Shown piece by piece: positions 53,710-63,549 of a stretch of 64,000 nucleotides of DNA. Origin of the DNA: JANOYJ01 sp963792485. Its GTDB lineage: Bacteria > Pseudomonadota > Alphaproteobacteria > Rhizobiales > Rhizobiaceae. The notes under the pieces were generated by a model. That model was not told the origin of the DNA, searched no databases, and saw only the letters and a list, made by a program, of their open reading frames with translations. Numbering within the stretch: the stretch's first letter is position 1; every line of letters begins with the position of its first letter. The stretch is taken from assembly GCA_963792485.1 (NCBI GenBank), contig CAWBWL010000003.1, positions 1 through 64,000 on the forward strand, written 5' to 3'. The position numbers and the translations under genes were made by a program.

Positions 53710-53740
53710 CCGGCGGAGGCTTTGCGCGTCCGCCGGTTTT
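53710..53740 (+). terminator. Terminator-like hairpin after rpsO
   Basis: CCGGCGGA pairs with TCCGCCGG across an 11-base loop, followed by TTTT. More hairpins follow in the 235-bp gap before pnp: CGGGC/GCCCG near 53745-53761, CTCCGGA/TCCGGAG near 53765-53788, and GCATCCC/GGGATGC near 53820-53841. In E. coli the same gap holds the RNase III site by which PNPase controls its own mRNA. Confidence 0.65.
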
Positions 53741-53937
53741 CATTCCGGGCACTGTTGCCCGAACCCTCCGGATCATTCGAGTTCCGGAGCAACCTGAACC
53801 CGAATGGGGCAGGATTGTCGGCATCCCGCTTGGGGGGATGCTCATTGTCTTGCCCGTGACGTGTTCAAAGTGAAACGCAAGGCCGGACCGCCGCAAAACT
53901 GCAGGCGGATGAACCGGCGCAAGACAGGATAATTTCA

Positions 53938-56080
53938 ATGTTCAATACACATCGCGTGGAAGTCGAATGGGCGGGCCGTCCGCTCATCCTCGAAACCGGC
54001 AAGGTCGCCCGTCAAGCCGACGGCGCCGTGATGGCGACCTATGGCGAGACCGTGGTGCTCGCCACCGTCGTCTCGGCCAAATCGCCGAAGCCTGGTCAGG
54101 ACTTCTTCCCGCTCACCGTCAACTACCAGGAAAAGACCTATGCCGCCGGCAAGATTCCAGGCGGCTATTTCAAGCGCGAAGGCCGTCCGTCCGAAAACGA
54201 GACGCTGGTCTCGCGCCTCATCGACCGTCCAATTCGCCCGCTGTTCCCGGATGGCTACAAGAATGACACGCAGGTCGTCATCACCGTCATGCAGCATGAT
54301 CTTGAGAACAATCCCGATGTCCTCTCGCTGGTCGCGGCGTCGGCGGCGCTCACCCTTTCCGGCGTGCCGTTCATGGGCCCAGTCGGCGCAGCGCGCGTTG
54401 GCTATGCAAATGGCGAGTACATTCTCAACCCGCATCTGGACGAAATGCCGGAATCGGCGCTCGACCTCGTGGTCGCTGGCACTGGCGATGCAGTCTTAAT
54501 GGTTGAGTCGGAAGCCAAAGAACTTTCCGAAGAGATCATGCTTGGCGCTGTCATGTTTGGCCACAAGGGCTTCCAGCCGGTGATCGACGCGATCATCAAG
54601 CTTGCGGAAGTAGCCGCCAAGGAGCCGCGGGATTTCACTGCGGATGACTATTCGGATCTTGAAGCCCAGATGCTGAAAGTCGCCGAGACAGACCTTCGTG
54701 CAGCCTACAAGATCACCGACAAGCAGGCTCGCTATGCCGCCGTTGACGCGGCCAAGGACAAGGTCAAGGACCATTTCCTGCCGAACGGCGCGGAAGCGAC
54801 CATGTGGAGCGCTGAACAGGTTGGCGTGGTGTTCAAAGGTCTGCAGGCGAAGATCGTCCGCTGGAACATTCTCGACACCAAGAGCCGCATTGATGGCCGT
54901 GATCTGTCAACCGTGCGCAAGATCGTCTCGGAAGTAGGCATTTTGCCGCGCACCCATGGCTCGGCCCTGTTCACCCGTGGTGAGACCCAAGCTATTGTCG
55001 TTGCAACGCTCGGCACTGGCGAAGACGAGCAGTACATCGACTCGCTGACCGGCATGTACAAGGAAACCTTCCTTCTGCATTACAATTTCCCCCCCTACTC
55101 AGTCGGTGAAACCGGCCGCATGGGCTCGCCCGGCCGCCGTGAAATCGGTCATGGCAAGCTTGCCTGGCGCGCAATCCATCCGGTTCTTCCGGCTAAAGAA
55201 GCGTTCCCTTACACCTTGCGCGCCGTCTCCGAGATCACGGAGTCCAACGGCTCGTCCTCAATGGCAACCGTCTGCGGCACATCCCTGGCGCTGATGGATG
55301 CGGGCGTTCCTCTGCTGCGTCCGGTGGCGGGCATCGCCATGGGTCTCATCAAGGAAGGCGACCGGTTTCGCGGTTCTTTCCGATATTCTCGGCGATGAAG
55401 ATCATCTTGGCGACATGGACTTCAAAGTGGCGGGCACGGCAAACGGCATCACCGCGCTGCAGATGGACATCAAAATCGAAGGCATCACCGAGGAGATCAT
55501 GAAAGTGGCGCTCGGTCAGGCCAAGGACGGCCGCGAGCACATTCTCGGCGAAATGGCTCATGCCCTGACAGAAGGGCGCGCCCAGCTCGGCGAGTTCGCC
55601 CCGCGCATCGAAGTGATGAACATTCCGGTCGACAAGATTCGTGAAGTCATTGGCTCGGGCGGCAAGGTCATCCGCGAAATCGTTGAAAAGACCGGTGCCA
55701 AGATCAACATCGAAGACGATGGCACGATCAAGATCGCATCAAGCAGCGCCAAGGAAATTGAAGCGGCGAAGAAGTGGATTCACTCCATCGTGGCTGAGCC
55801 GGAAGTGGGCGAAATCTACGAAGGCACGGTCGTCAAAACCGCTGAATTCGGCGCTTTCGTCAATTTCTTCGGACCGCGCGACGGCCTCGTGCACATTTCC
55901 CAGCTTGCCTCCGACCGGGTCAACAAGACCTCGGACGTCGTCAAGGAAGGCCAGAAAGTCTGGGTCAAGCTGATGGGCTTTGACGAGCGCGGCAAGGTGC
56001 GCCTGTCCATGAAGGTCGTCGATCAGACGACTGGCAAGGAAATCGCCCGCGACGCCGCAGAGCCTGCCGTCGCCGAGTAG
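53938..56080 (+). CDS. pnp: Polyribonucleotide nucleotidyltransferase, one frame break
   Basis: 3'-5' phosphorolytic exoribonuclease of the degradosome. Two RNase PH domains (N-terminus MFNTHRVEVEWAGRPLILET; second from TVRKIVSEVGILPRTHGSAL), the KH domain (VIGSGGKVIREIVEKTGAKI) and the S1 domain (IYEGTVVKTAEFGAFVNFF) are all present. The frame breaks at 55366-55368: CGGTTTCGCGG should be CGGTTCGCGG, after which RFAVLSDILGDEDHLGDMDF reads through. PNPase is close to universal here, so a sequence error is the best reading. Corrected length is about 713 residues. Confidence 0.95.
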
Positions 56081-56101
56081 TCCGGTCATTCAGATGGGTT
56101 G

Positions 56102-56133
56102 AAGGGCGCGGGTCATTCCGCGCCCTTTGTCTT
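56102..56133 (+). terminator. Terminator after pnp
   Basis: AAGGGCGCGG-GTCATT-CCGCGCCCTT is a perfect 10-bp stem followed by TGTCTT, 22 bp after the pnp stop. The T tract is weak. It also lies just before the ribosome-binding site of the next gene. Confidence 0.75.
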
Positions 56134-56145
56134 AAAGGAGGCGAT

Positions 56146-57162
56146 GTGGACGATAACGCGGTCAAAACACTGTTTTTGCCATTTGATACCGGCCAACTGC
56201 ATTCGCCGAAGCCGGGCGATCAATGGCTTTTTCTGAATGCCGCCGTGCCTGCCGCAGCCCAGCCGGAATTCAGGCCGTTGCTCACATGCGTTCAAGGATT
56301 CCGGCCCACATTTCTTGCGTTGGAAAGGGCCGGATATTCTGCAATTGCGGACTTGGGCGCGGGTGCGGACTTCACCGGATCGCTTGTTCTTCTGGGAAAA
56401 CATCGCGAATTGAACCGCAGCAATATCCAAGCCGCGCTCGCCCGCTCACTTGCGGATGCGCCGGTTCTTGTTGCCGGTTTGAAGATCTCCGGCATTGAAT
56501 CCATGCGCAAGGAGATGGCGGTGCTCTTGCCCATCGACGCCGTCTGGTCCAAGCATCACGCGCAGGTGTTCCAGCTCACAAGGCCCTCCCATTGGGTCCA
56601 GCCTCCCCTCAAAAACACGGCGTGCATTGACATTGATGGGTTCAGCTTTGAAACCGCGCCCGGCATGTTTTCACACAAGGCCGTTGACGTTGGATCAGCG
56701 CTGTTGGCAAAACACCTCAGTGACCTGAAAGGCCGTGTGGCAGACTTCGGCGCCGGTTGGGGCTATCTGTCCTGCATTGCCCTAATCAGCGCCGGCGCCA
56801 TTGAGAGCCTGCATCTCTATGAAGCGGAATATGCCTCGCTCGCCGCAGCAGAAAAAAATCTGAAGAAGCTCAGCTCAACGGCCGCGATTTCGTTTCAGTG
56901 GAGCGATCTTGTCCAAGAACCCCCCACAGAGAAGTTCGACTTCATTGTGATGAATCCGCCCTTCCACACAGGCCGTCAAGCCGAGCCTGACATTGGCAGA
57001 CGCATGATTGAAGCGGCCGCAGCCTCTCTCAAGCCCAGTGGCGCGCTTCTGATGGTCGCCAACAAACAACTTCCGTATGAGGAAACCCTGCAGCGCGCTT
57101 TCCGCCGATTTGAGCGCATTGACGAAGACCGGCTCTACAAGGTTATTCGAGCAGTCAGATAA
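56146..57162 (+). CDS. rsmC: 16S rRNA (guanine1207-N2)-methyltransferase-like
   Basis: Class I SAM-dependent methyltransferase of 338 residues with a degenerate N-terminal methyltransferase-like half and a catalytic C-terminal half, the RsmC layout. VADFGAGWGYLSCIAL is the SAM motif I and FIVMNPPFHTGRQAEPDIG contains the NPPF catalytic tetrad. LKPSGALLMVANKQLPYE is the typical late motif. The start is GTG at 56146, with AAAGGAGG 4 bp upstream. Confidence 0.9.
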   Translation: MDDNAVKTLFLPFDTGQLHSPKPGDQWLFLNAAVPAAAQPEFRPLLTCVQGFRPTFLALERAGYSAIADLGAGADFTGSLVLLGKHRELNRSNIQAALARSLADAPVLVAGLKISGIESMRKEMAVLLPIDAVWSKHHAQVFQLTRPSHWVQPPLKNTACIDIDGFSFETAPGMFSHKAVDVGSALLAKHLSDLKGRVADFGAGWGYLSCIALISAGAIESLHLYEAEYASLAAAEKNLKKLSSTAAISFQWSDLVQEPPTEKFDFIVMNPPFHTGRQAEPDIGRRMIEAAAASLKPSGALLMVANKQLPYEETLQRAFRRFERIDEDRLYKVIRAVR

Positions 57163-57165
57163 TGT

Positions 57166-58689
57166 TCAGTGAAGCAATGCGGTCGCTGATTTGTGAAGCT
57201 GCCGGGTTGAAATCGGCGTTGGTCTGCCAAACAGATATCCCTGTGCGGAGTTGCAGCCAGCTGCCTTGAGCAGCGTCACTTGCGCTTCATTTTCTACGCC
57301 CTCAGCAATTGTTTCAACGCCGAGCGCGCGCGACAGGCCAACGATTGTCGAGATGATCGCGCCTGTGTTGCCATTGGTTTCAATGCGGCTGACAAATGAC
57401 CGGTCAATCTTCAGCTTCTGGAACGGCAGGTCTGCAAGATAAGTCAGGTTGGAATAGCCCGTTCCGAAATCATCTACAGCCACCGACACGCCCATGCGGG
57501 CGAACTCGCCGAGAATGAGCGCTGTCTTTTCCTTGTCTTCCATGAGCAGGCTTTCGGTTATCTCCAGTTCAAGTCGCCGCGCCGGAAGGCCGGACTCGGC
57601 AAGCGCCGATCGGACGGCTTCCACCATGTCAGACAACAGAAACTGTGCAGGCGACAAGTTCACGGCAACAAAGCAATCATCCGGCAAATGCTTGGCGTCA
57701 GAACAAGCCTTCCGCAGCACCCAATCGCCAAGTGGAGCGATCATGCCTGTTTCTTCGGCCACAGGGATGAATTCCACAGGGTGCACTGCGCCCTTGTCCG
57801 GATGCTGCCAGCGCACAAGCGCCTCATATCCGGCAATACGGCCGGTCGTAAGGTCAAGCTGGGGCTGATAGTAGAGTTCGAAATCCTGCCGTTCGAGTGC
57901 GAGCTGCATCTCGGCTTCTATCCAGCGGCGATGGTCCGCTACCCGGCCAATTTCCGGCTCGAACATTTCCCAGTTGCCCCGTCCCTTGCCACGCGCGCGG
58001 TGAACGGCGAGCGTTGCCTTTCGCAAGACACCGACTGTGTCGGCATATTCCTCGTCGACTTCCACGCCACCAGCCGAGGCCGAAATGATCACCCGACGGC
58101 CTTCGATGATGTAGGGTTCGCAGAGCGACCCGACCATATTGTCGAGCAGAATCTCAAGAGTCGGTAGTGCGTCTTCCTCTGGGATAAGTATGCCAAGCTC
58201 CGCAATCGCCAGGCGCCCAAGAATAGCGCTTTTGGGCATGCAGAACTTGATGCGTTCAGCGGCGTTTTGTACGAGCTGGTCGCCCGTTCTGTAGCCAAGG
58301 GCGTCATTCAACTGCTTGAACCGGTCAATCTCGACATTAATGAAGTAGTGGACCTTACGGGATTCCGTTGCGGCATTGCCGATTTTGGCCATTTCAACGA
58401 GAAATGCGCTGCGCGAGGCAAGTCCCGTCAACGCATCAGTCTCGCCTGCGGTGCGCACTTCCGACGCATGCGCGTCAATCCCGCTAAAGAATGCCAGCGC
58501 GCAACCGGCGGCCGAAAGCGACGAAAGGCTTGTGATAATAGTTGCCGCCGCCAAGCCTTCGATACCGTCGCCGATCCCAATACCGGTCGTGTGCGCCCAA
58601 AACCCCAGCATGCCTCCGCCAAACCCTGACGATAAAACCGTCAGAAGTTTGAACGCGGCGCTGCGTTTTGTCTTCTCGCCCTTCAGCAT
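57166..58689 (-). CDS. Membrane GGDEF-EAL protein, probable c-di-GMP phosphodiesterase (1)
   Basis: The 507-residue protein has two N-terminal membrane helices (FKLLTVLSSGFGGGMLGFWA and LSSLSAAGCALAFFSGI), a GGDEF-type domain whose signature has degenerated to RLAIAELGIL, so diguanylate cyclase activity is unlikely, and an EAL domain that keeps its key residues: YEALVRW, VNLSPAQF, LEITESLL, VDDFGTGYSNL, KLKIDRSFV, IAEGVENE, and SAQGYLFG. It therefore probably hydrolyses c-di-GMP at the membrane. GGAGAG lies 6-7 bp before ATG 58689. A paralogue lies 117 bp upstream. Confidence 0.9.
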   Translation of the reverse strand: MLKGEKTKRSAAFKLLTVLSSGFGGGMLGFWAHTTGIGIGDGIEGLAAATIITSLSSLSAAGCALAFFSGIDAHASEVRTAGETDALTGLASRSAFLVEMAKIGNAATESRKVHYFINVEIDRFKQLNDALGYRTGDQLVQNAAERIKFCMPKSAILGRLAIAELGILIPEEDALPTLEILLDNMVGSLCEPYIIEGRRVIISASAGGVEVDEEYADTVGVLRKATLAVHRARGKGRGNWEMFEPEIGRVADHRRWIEAEMQLALERQDFELYYQPQLDLTTGRIAGYEALVRWQHPDKGAVHPVEFIPVAEETGMIAPLGDWVLRKACSDAKHLPDDCFVAVNLSPAQFLLSDMVEAVRSALAESGLPARRLELEITESLLMEDKEKTALILGEFARMGVSVAVDDFGTGYSNLTYLADLPFQKLKIDRSFVSRIETNGNTGAIISTIVGLSRALGVETIAEGVENEAQVTLLKAAGCNSAQGYLFGRPTPISTRQLHKSATALLH

Positions 58690-58806
58690 AACTCTCTCCA
58701 ATTGAGGCAAACTTAGCGTTCAATCGTTAAGGCAGCTGGCGCGGGAAGGTTTGCATTTTACAGATATGGAAAAAATCTCTGCAAAACAGCCATTTAGCTC
58801 TGGGTT

Positions 58807-60372
58807 TCAGGACGCAATGCTGAACTCATTGGTCCGCTCTCCCAGCTGCCGCAGCGGCATGGGTTTTCCATGCAGGAAGCCTTGAACCACATTGCAGCCG
58901 GCGGCCTTCAGCAAGGTCTCTTGCCGCTCTGTTTCGACACCTTCGGCAACCGCAGTGGCGCCAAGCGCTCTCGAAAGCGCGATTATAGCGGAGACGATCT
59001 GCGCCATGTGCATATCCGTCTCAATGCGGTCGATGAACGATTTATCGATTTTCAGCTTCTTGAACGGAATATCTGCAAGATAGCCAAGATTTGAATAGCC
59101 TGTGCCAAAATCATCAATTGCGATAGAGGTCCCAAGTTTCGCCAGCCCAGCAAACAGCTCTGCAGCCTTTGCGCGGTCTTCAATCAGCGTGGACTCTGTT
59201 ACCTCAAGCTCAAGTCTTGAAGGTTCAAGACCCGACTTGCGCAGTGCCTCTTCCACTGTGCGCAAGATATCGCCGTTGAGGAACTGCATCGGTGAGAGAT
59301 TGACCGACACTGTCAAGTGACTGTCCATGGTTGACGCATCCCGGCACGCCTGCAGGATTGCCCAGCGTCCGAGCGTGTTGATGAAGCCGTTTTCCTCCGC
59401 GACATGAATAAAATCGAGCGGCGGAATGTAACCGCGCACCGGATGCTTCCAGCGCAGCAGAGCCTCATATCCAAGGATTGACCCGTCTATGATGTTGACC
59501 TGGGGCTGATAGTACAGGCAGAAGTCGCCGCGTTTCAGCGCGCCACGCAGCTCAACCTCAATCCAGCCCCTATATTCTTCGCGGACAGTCATCTCCTGCG
59601 AGAACAACGCCCACGCGCCACGGCCATTCAACCGGGCCTGCTTCAAAGCGACATTCGCGCTCCGCACTGTCTCGCTCACGGTAGAGTCTGAGCGGATTTC
59701 AACAATGCCGAGACTGCAGGTGATCGCTGCAAGGCCGCCGTTTATCCGGTAAGTCGCTGAGATTGTTTCGAGAATATGGTCGGCAACGGCGCGGATTTCA
59801 TCATGATCGCCCGTGGTCTCGATGATCATGCCGAATTCACCGCCGCCGAAGCGTCCAACATTGCCGATGCTTCCGGCAAGCTTCTCCAGCCGGTTTCCGA
59901 CCTGCCGGATGACCTCATCGCCCGCAGAAAAGCCCATCACATCGTTCAATTCCTTGAACCGGTCTATCTCGGCGTCGATGAGAAAATGACTTCTGTTGGG
60001 CGTGCCGCGCTTCTGAATGTGATGCTCAACGAGGCCGATAATGCCGTTCTTTGAAAAGAGTTCGGTCAGGGGGTCAATCAGCGCCGACTTGCGGGTAGCT
60101 TCTTCCGACTCGTCAACGCCTGAAAAGAAGGCGACTGCCGCCAGGCTTGAGGACAGCGCAGTAAGGCCCGCAACTACACCCCCGACCGCTGAATCACTCA
60201 ATGCGCTGGTGCCAAACACATTGGCGGACAGTTTCAGCGCCCAAAGACCCAGCATGCCGCCGCCGAACCCGGTTGCGGCGATGGTCAGAGCCCTGAAGTA
60301 TTTTTTGCTGATGCCAATCTTCAAGAAAACGCCGCCCTTACCCTGCAATCCAATGGTCGAGACTATGTGCAA
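58807..60372 (-). CDS. Membrane GGDEF-EAL protein, probable c-di-GMP phosphodiesterase (2)
   Basis: Paralogue of the next gene with the same layout: two membrane helices (ALTIAATGFGGGMLGLWALK and the LTALSSSLAAVAFFSGV segment), a GGDEF domain and an EAL domain. The signature is RFGGGEFGMI, with Gly where Asp or Glu is required, so cyclase activity is doubtful, though GTP binding may remain. EAL residues are intact (YEALLRW, VNLSPMQF, LEVTESTL, IDDFGTGYSNL, KLKIDKSF, VAEGVETE, VQGFLHG). The start is uncertain: ATG 60372, or a TTG at LKIGISKKYF, which aligns with the paralogue's N-terminus. Confidence 0.9.
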   Translation of the reverse strand: MHIVSTIGLQGKGGVFLKIGISKKYFRALTIAATGFGGGMLGLWALKLSANVFGTSALSDSAVGGVVAGLTALSSSLAAVAFFSGVDESEEATRKSALIDPLTELFSKNGIIGLVEHHIQKRGTPNRSHFLIDAEIDRFKELNDVMGFSAGDEVIRQVGNRLEKLAGSIGNVGRFGGGEFGMIIETTGDHDEIRAVADHILETISATYRINGGLAAITCSLGIVEIRSDSTVSETVRSANVALKQARLNGRGAWALFSQEMTVREEYRGWIEVELRGALKRGDFCLYYQPQVNIIDGSILGYEALLRWKHPVRGYIPPLDFIHVAEENGFINTLGRWAILQACRDASTMDSHLTVSVNLSPMQFLNGDILRTVEEALRKSGLEPSRLELEVTESTLIEDRAKAAELFAGLAKLGTSIAIDDFGTGYSNLGYLADIPFKKLKIDKSFIDRIETDMHMAQIVSAIIALSRALGATAVAEGVETERQETLLKAAGCNVVQGFLHGKPMPLRQLGERTNEFSIAS

Positions 60373-60511
60373 ACCCTTAAGATCAGCTTAGCGACATGCC
60401 CTTGCGGTAGCCGACATAACGCGGCAATGATTAGCCACTTGTGCGTCACTCCCGCCCTCGCTAGTCTTTGGTCATGAGGCAGGGAGTGTCTCTCAAGGAG
60501 GAGGAATAATC

Positions 60512-61780
60512 ATGGAATTCAAGAAGAAGTCTTGGCTGGCGCTTATCGGCGCTGCGGGCGTAAGCCTGATGTCTATCACTGCCGCACTTGCAGCCGACAT
60601 CAATGTCTGGTGCTGGGACCCGGAGTTCAATGGCGCGACGATGAAGGAAGCGGCAGCGCGCTACGCAGCCAAGAATCCAGATGCCAAGGTCAATATCATC
60701 GATCTCGCCAAGGGCGATCTCGAACAAAAACTGCAGGCGCAGCTTGCCTCCGGCACCACGGACGGCCTGCCCGACATCGTTCTTATTGAAGATTACGGCG
60801 CGCAGAAATATCTGCAGTCCTTCCCGACCGCTTTCGAGCCGCTGAATGGCAAGATCGATTACTCAAAGTTTGCCAAATACAAGGTCGATCTCGCAACGGT
60901 GAACGGCAACACCTATTCGCTGCCGTTTGATTCCGGCGTGACCGGCCTCTTTTACCGCTCCGACATTCTGGCTGAAGCCGGATATAAGGAAGCCGATCTG
61001 CAGAACATCACTTGGGATCAGTTCATTGAGATTGCCAAGAAGGTGAAGGAAAAGACCGGCCATCCAATGCTGGGCGTTGATGTGAACGATGCAGGCTTCA
61101 TCCGCATCATGCTGCAATCAGCCGGAAGCTGGTACTTCACGCCAGACGGCAAGCCGAACATCGCCAACAATCCGGCCTTTAAGGCGGCGCTGACGACCTA
61201 TGCCAAAATCCTGCAGACGCCTGAAATCTATAAGCCGGTTTCCGGCTGGGCGGAGTTCACCGGCAGCTTCACCGGCGGCGAAGTTGCCTCCACCATCACC
61301 GGCGTCTGGATGACGGCTACCATCAAGCAGGCCAAGATGGACGGCAAATGGGGCGTCGCGCCAGTGCCGCGGCTCGACGGGGTTGAAGGCGCCGTGAACG
61401 CGTCGAACCTTGGCGGCTCAAGCTGGTATGTTCTCTCCTCCGCGCCAAGCAAGGATGCGGCCATCGACTTTCTGTCGACGGTCTGGGGCGCCGATGCCGA
61501 CTTCTATCAGAAAATCCTTGTGGACCAAGGAGCGCTGGGATCGCTTACCGCCGCGCGTGACGGAGAAGCCTACAAGGCGTCCGATCCGTATTTCGGCGGA
61601 CAGCCTGTCTGGCAGAACTTCACGACCTGGCTCAGCCAAATCCCCGGCGTGAATTACGGCGTCTTCACGAACGAGGCGGACGCCGCTGTCAACGCGCAGG
61701 CGCTGGCGCTGCAGAAAGGCGGCTCCATCGATGAGGCGATCGCCGCCATCGATGCGCAGATCACCACGCAGGCCCAGTAA
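60512..61780 (+). CDS. Carbohydrate ABC importer substrate-binding protein (family 1)
   Basis: Periplasmic sugar-binding protein of 422 residues. The signal peptide is MEFKKKSWLALIGAAGVSLM and ends TAALA-ADINVWCWD. The mature part has LASGTTDGLPDIVLIEDYG, the GNTYSLPFDSGVTGLFYRSD motif, and FTGGEVASTITGVWM, typical of the MalE/UgpB group. AAGGAGGAGGAAT precedes the ATG. It heads an operon with two permeases and an ATPase. The sugar is not predictable from sequence alone. Confidence 0.93.
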   Translation: MEFKKKSWLALIGAAGVSLMSITAALAADINVWCWDPEFNGATMKEAAARYAAKNPDAKVNIIDLAKGDLEQKLQAQLASGTTDGLPDIVLIEDYGAQKYLQSFPTAFEPLNGKIDYSKFAKYKVDLATVNGNTYSLPFDSGVTGLFYRSDILAEAGYKEADLQNITWDQFIEIAKKVKEKTGHPMLGVDVNDAGFIRIMLQSAGSWYFTPDGKPNIANNPAFKAALTTYAKILQTPEIYKPVSGWAEFTGSFTGGEVASTITGVWMTATIKQAKMDGKWGVAPVPRLDGVEGAVNASNLGGSSWYVLSSAPSKDAAIDFLSTVWGADADFYQKILVDQGALGSLTAARDGEAYKASDPYFGGQPVWQNFTTWLSQIPGVNYGVFTNEADAAVNAQALALQKGGSIDEAIAAIDAQITTQAQ

Positions 61781-61790
61781 TGACAGCTTA

Positions 61791-61818
61791 GGAGAGGGCG
61801 CCAGACGGCGCCCTCTCC
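61791..61818 (+). repeat. Perfect intercistronic hairpin
   Basis: GGAGAGGGCGCC and GGCGCCCTCTCC form a perfect 12-bp stem around the tetraloop AGAC, between the binding-protein gene and the first permease gene. It has no T run. Such stems commonly protect the upstream mRNA and let the binding protein be made in excess over the membrane subunits. Confidence 0.8.
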
Positions 61819-61827
61819 CCGCGCGCC

Positions 61828-62715
61828 ATGGCTCATTCAATCCTGCAACGCAGTGAACGCTGGAACGGCTGGCTGTTTGTCTCGCCGGCGCTGGTTCTGC
61901 TTGGCCTGTTCATGCTCTATCCGATCCTCTGGTCGCTCTGGATGAGCTTTCAGTCCGGGCGCGGCATGAACCTGTCCTTCGGCGGACTTACCAACATCAA
62001 GCGCCTCGCCGCCGACCCAATCTTCCTGCGGGCGCTCTCCAACACGATGATTTTCCTGGTCGTGCAGGTGCCGGTCATGCTGATTTCGGCGCTGATCCTG
62101 GCGGTTGCCCTCAACAATTCCCGCCTCATTGGGCGGTCCTGGTTTCGCACCGCGATCTTCCTGCCCTGCGTGACGTCGCTTGTCGCCTACTCGGTCCTGT
62201 TCAAATCAATGTTCGCGGTCGACGGCGTCATCAACAATGCGCTGATGGGTCTTCACGTCATCTCTTCGCCGATTCCATGGCTCGCCCATCCCGACTGGGC
62301 GAAGGTCGTCATCATCCTCGCCATCACCTGGCGATGGACCGGCTACAACATGATCTTCTATTTGGCCGCCCTGCAGAACATCGATAAATCCATCTATGAG
62401 AACGCCCGCATTGACGGCGTGCCGGCGTGGGCGCGTTTCTGGTATCTTACCGTGCCAATGCTGAAGCCAGTCATTCTGTTCACTGCGGTGGTCTCAACCA
62501 TCGGCACGCTTCAGCTGTTCGATGAGGTCAACAACATCACATTGGGCGGCGGGCCGGCGGATGGGACGCTGACACTGTCGCTCTACATCTATAATCTGAG
62601 CTTCAGATTCATGCCGGCTTTCGGCTATGCGGCGACCATTTCCTATGTCATCGTCATTCTGGTGGCGCTTCTGAGCTGGGTGCAGTTCCGCTTCGCCCGG
62701 GACCGGCAGACGTGA
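61828..62715 (+). CDS. Carbohydrate ABC importer permease (MalF type)
   Basis: Six-helix inner-membrane permease of 295 residues. After the cytoplasmic start, LFVSPALVLLGLFMLYPIL is the first helix; the EAA loop is YENARIDGVPAWARFWYLTVP. The gene overlaps the next permease by 4 bp (GTGA). No ribosome-binding site is obvious; the hairpin upstream ends 9 bp before the ATG. Confidence 0.93.
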   Translation: MAHSILQRSERWNGWLFVSPALVLLGLFMLYPILWSLWMSFQSGRGMNLSFGGLTNIKRLAADPIFLRALSNTMIFLVVQVPVMLISALILAVALNNSRLIGRSWFRTAIFLPCVTSLVAYSVLFKSMFAVDGVINNALMGLHVISSPIPWLAHPDWAKVVIILAITWRWTGYNMIFYLAALQNIDKSIYENARIDGVPAWARFWYLTVPMLKPVILFTAVVSTIGTLQLFDEVNNITLGGGPADGTLTLSLYIYNLSFRFMPAFGYAATISYVIVILVALLSWVQFRFARDRQT

Positions 62716-63530
62716 GCCGCGCCCTCTCCCTCGCCGGACAGGGGCTCACCTATGCCGGTCTTGCGCTCGCGGCCTTCATCTCGGTGTTTCCGTTTTTCTG
62801 GATGGCGGCCGGAACCACCAACACGTCTGCCGACATCGTCAAGGGAAAGACCAGTTTCGGCTCTGCGCTGTTGGACAATATCGCCAAGTTCTTGACACTG
62901 GTGGATTTGCCGCGTGTGCTGTTCAACTCGGTCGTGGTTGCCGTCGCGGCGACGATCCTGACCCTCATCGTCTCCTCGCTTGCCGGTTACGGCTTTGAGA
63001 TATTCCGGTCAAAATGGCGCGAGCGCATCTTTGCCCTTCTGCTCGTGCTCCTTGCCGTTCCCTTCGCCGCCTTGATGATCCCACTCTTCATCTTGATGTC
63101 GCGCCTGGGGCTCATCAATACCTATGCCGCGATCATCCTTCCCGGAATCGCCTCGATTTTCATCATCTTCTATTTCCGCCAAGCGACAAAGGCATTCCCT
63201 GCGGAACTGCGCGACGCCGCGCGCATTGACGGCCTCAGCGAATGGCAGATTTTCCTGCATGTCTATCTTCCCGTCATGCGCCCGACCTATGCGGCGGCGA
63301 TGATCATCGTCTTTATGGCCAACTGGAACAATTATCTCTGGCCGCTCATCGTGCTGCAGACAAATGACATGAAGACGATCACGCTGGCGGTTTCGACGCT
63401 CAACACCGCCTACACACCGGATTTCGGCGTCATCATGGTCGGCGCGGTGATCGCGACGCTGCCGACGCTCTTCGTTTTTTTCGCGCTGCAGCGGCGCTTT
63501 GTCGAGGGCATGCTGGGGGCGGTCAAATGA
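62712..63530 (+). CDS. Carbohydrate ABC importer permease (MalG type)
   Basis: Partner permease of 272 residues with six hydrophobic segments. It starts with GTG (overlap GTGA with the upstream gene) and reads SRALSLAGQGLTYAGLALAA. The EAA loop is LRDAARIDGLSEWQIFLHVYLP; NWNNYLWPLIVL near the end is typical of MalG-like permeases. Confidence 0.93.
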   Translation: MSRALSLAGQGLTYAGLALAAFISVFPFFWMAAGTTNTSADIVKGKTSFGSALLDNIAKFLTLVDLPRVLFNSVVVAVAATILTLIVSSLAGYGFEIFRSKWRERIFALLLVLLAVPFAALMIPLFILMSRLGLINTYAAIILPGIASIFIIFYFRQATKAFPAELRDAARIDGLSEWQIFLHVYLPVMRPTYAAAMIIVFMANWNNYLWPLIVLQTNDMKTITLAVSTLNTAYTPDFGVIMVGAVIATLPTLFVFFALQRRFVEGMLGAVK

Positions 63531-63549
63531 GAGTGGGCGGGGTCGAAGA

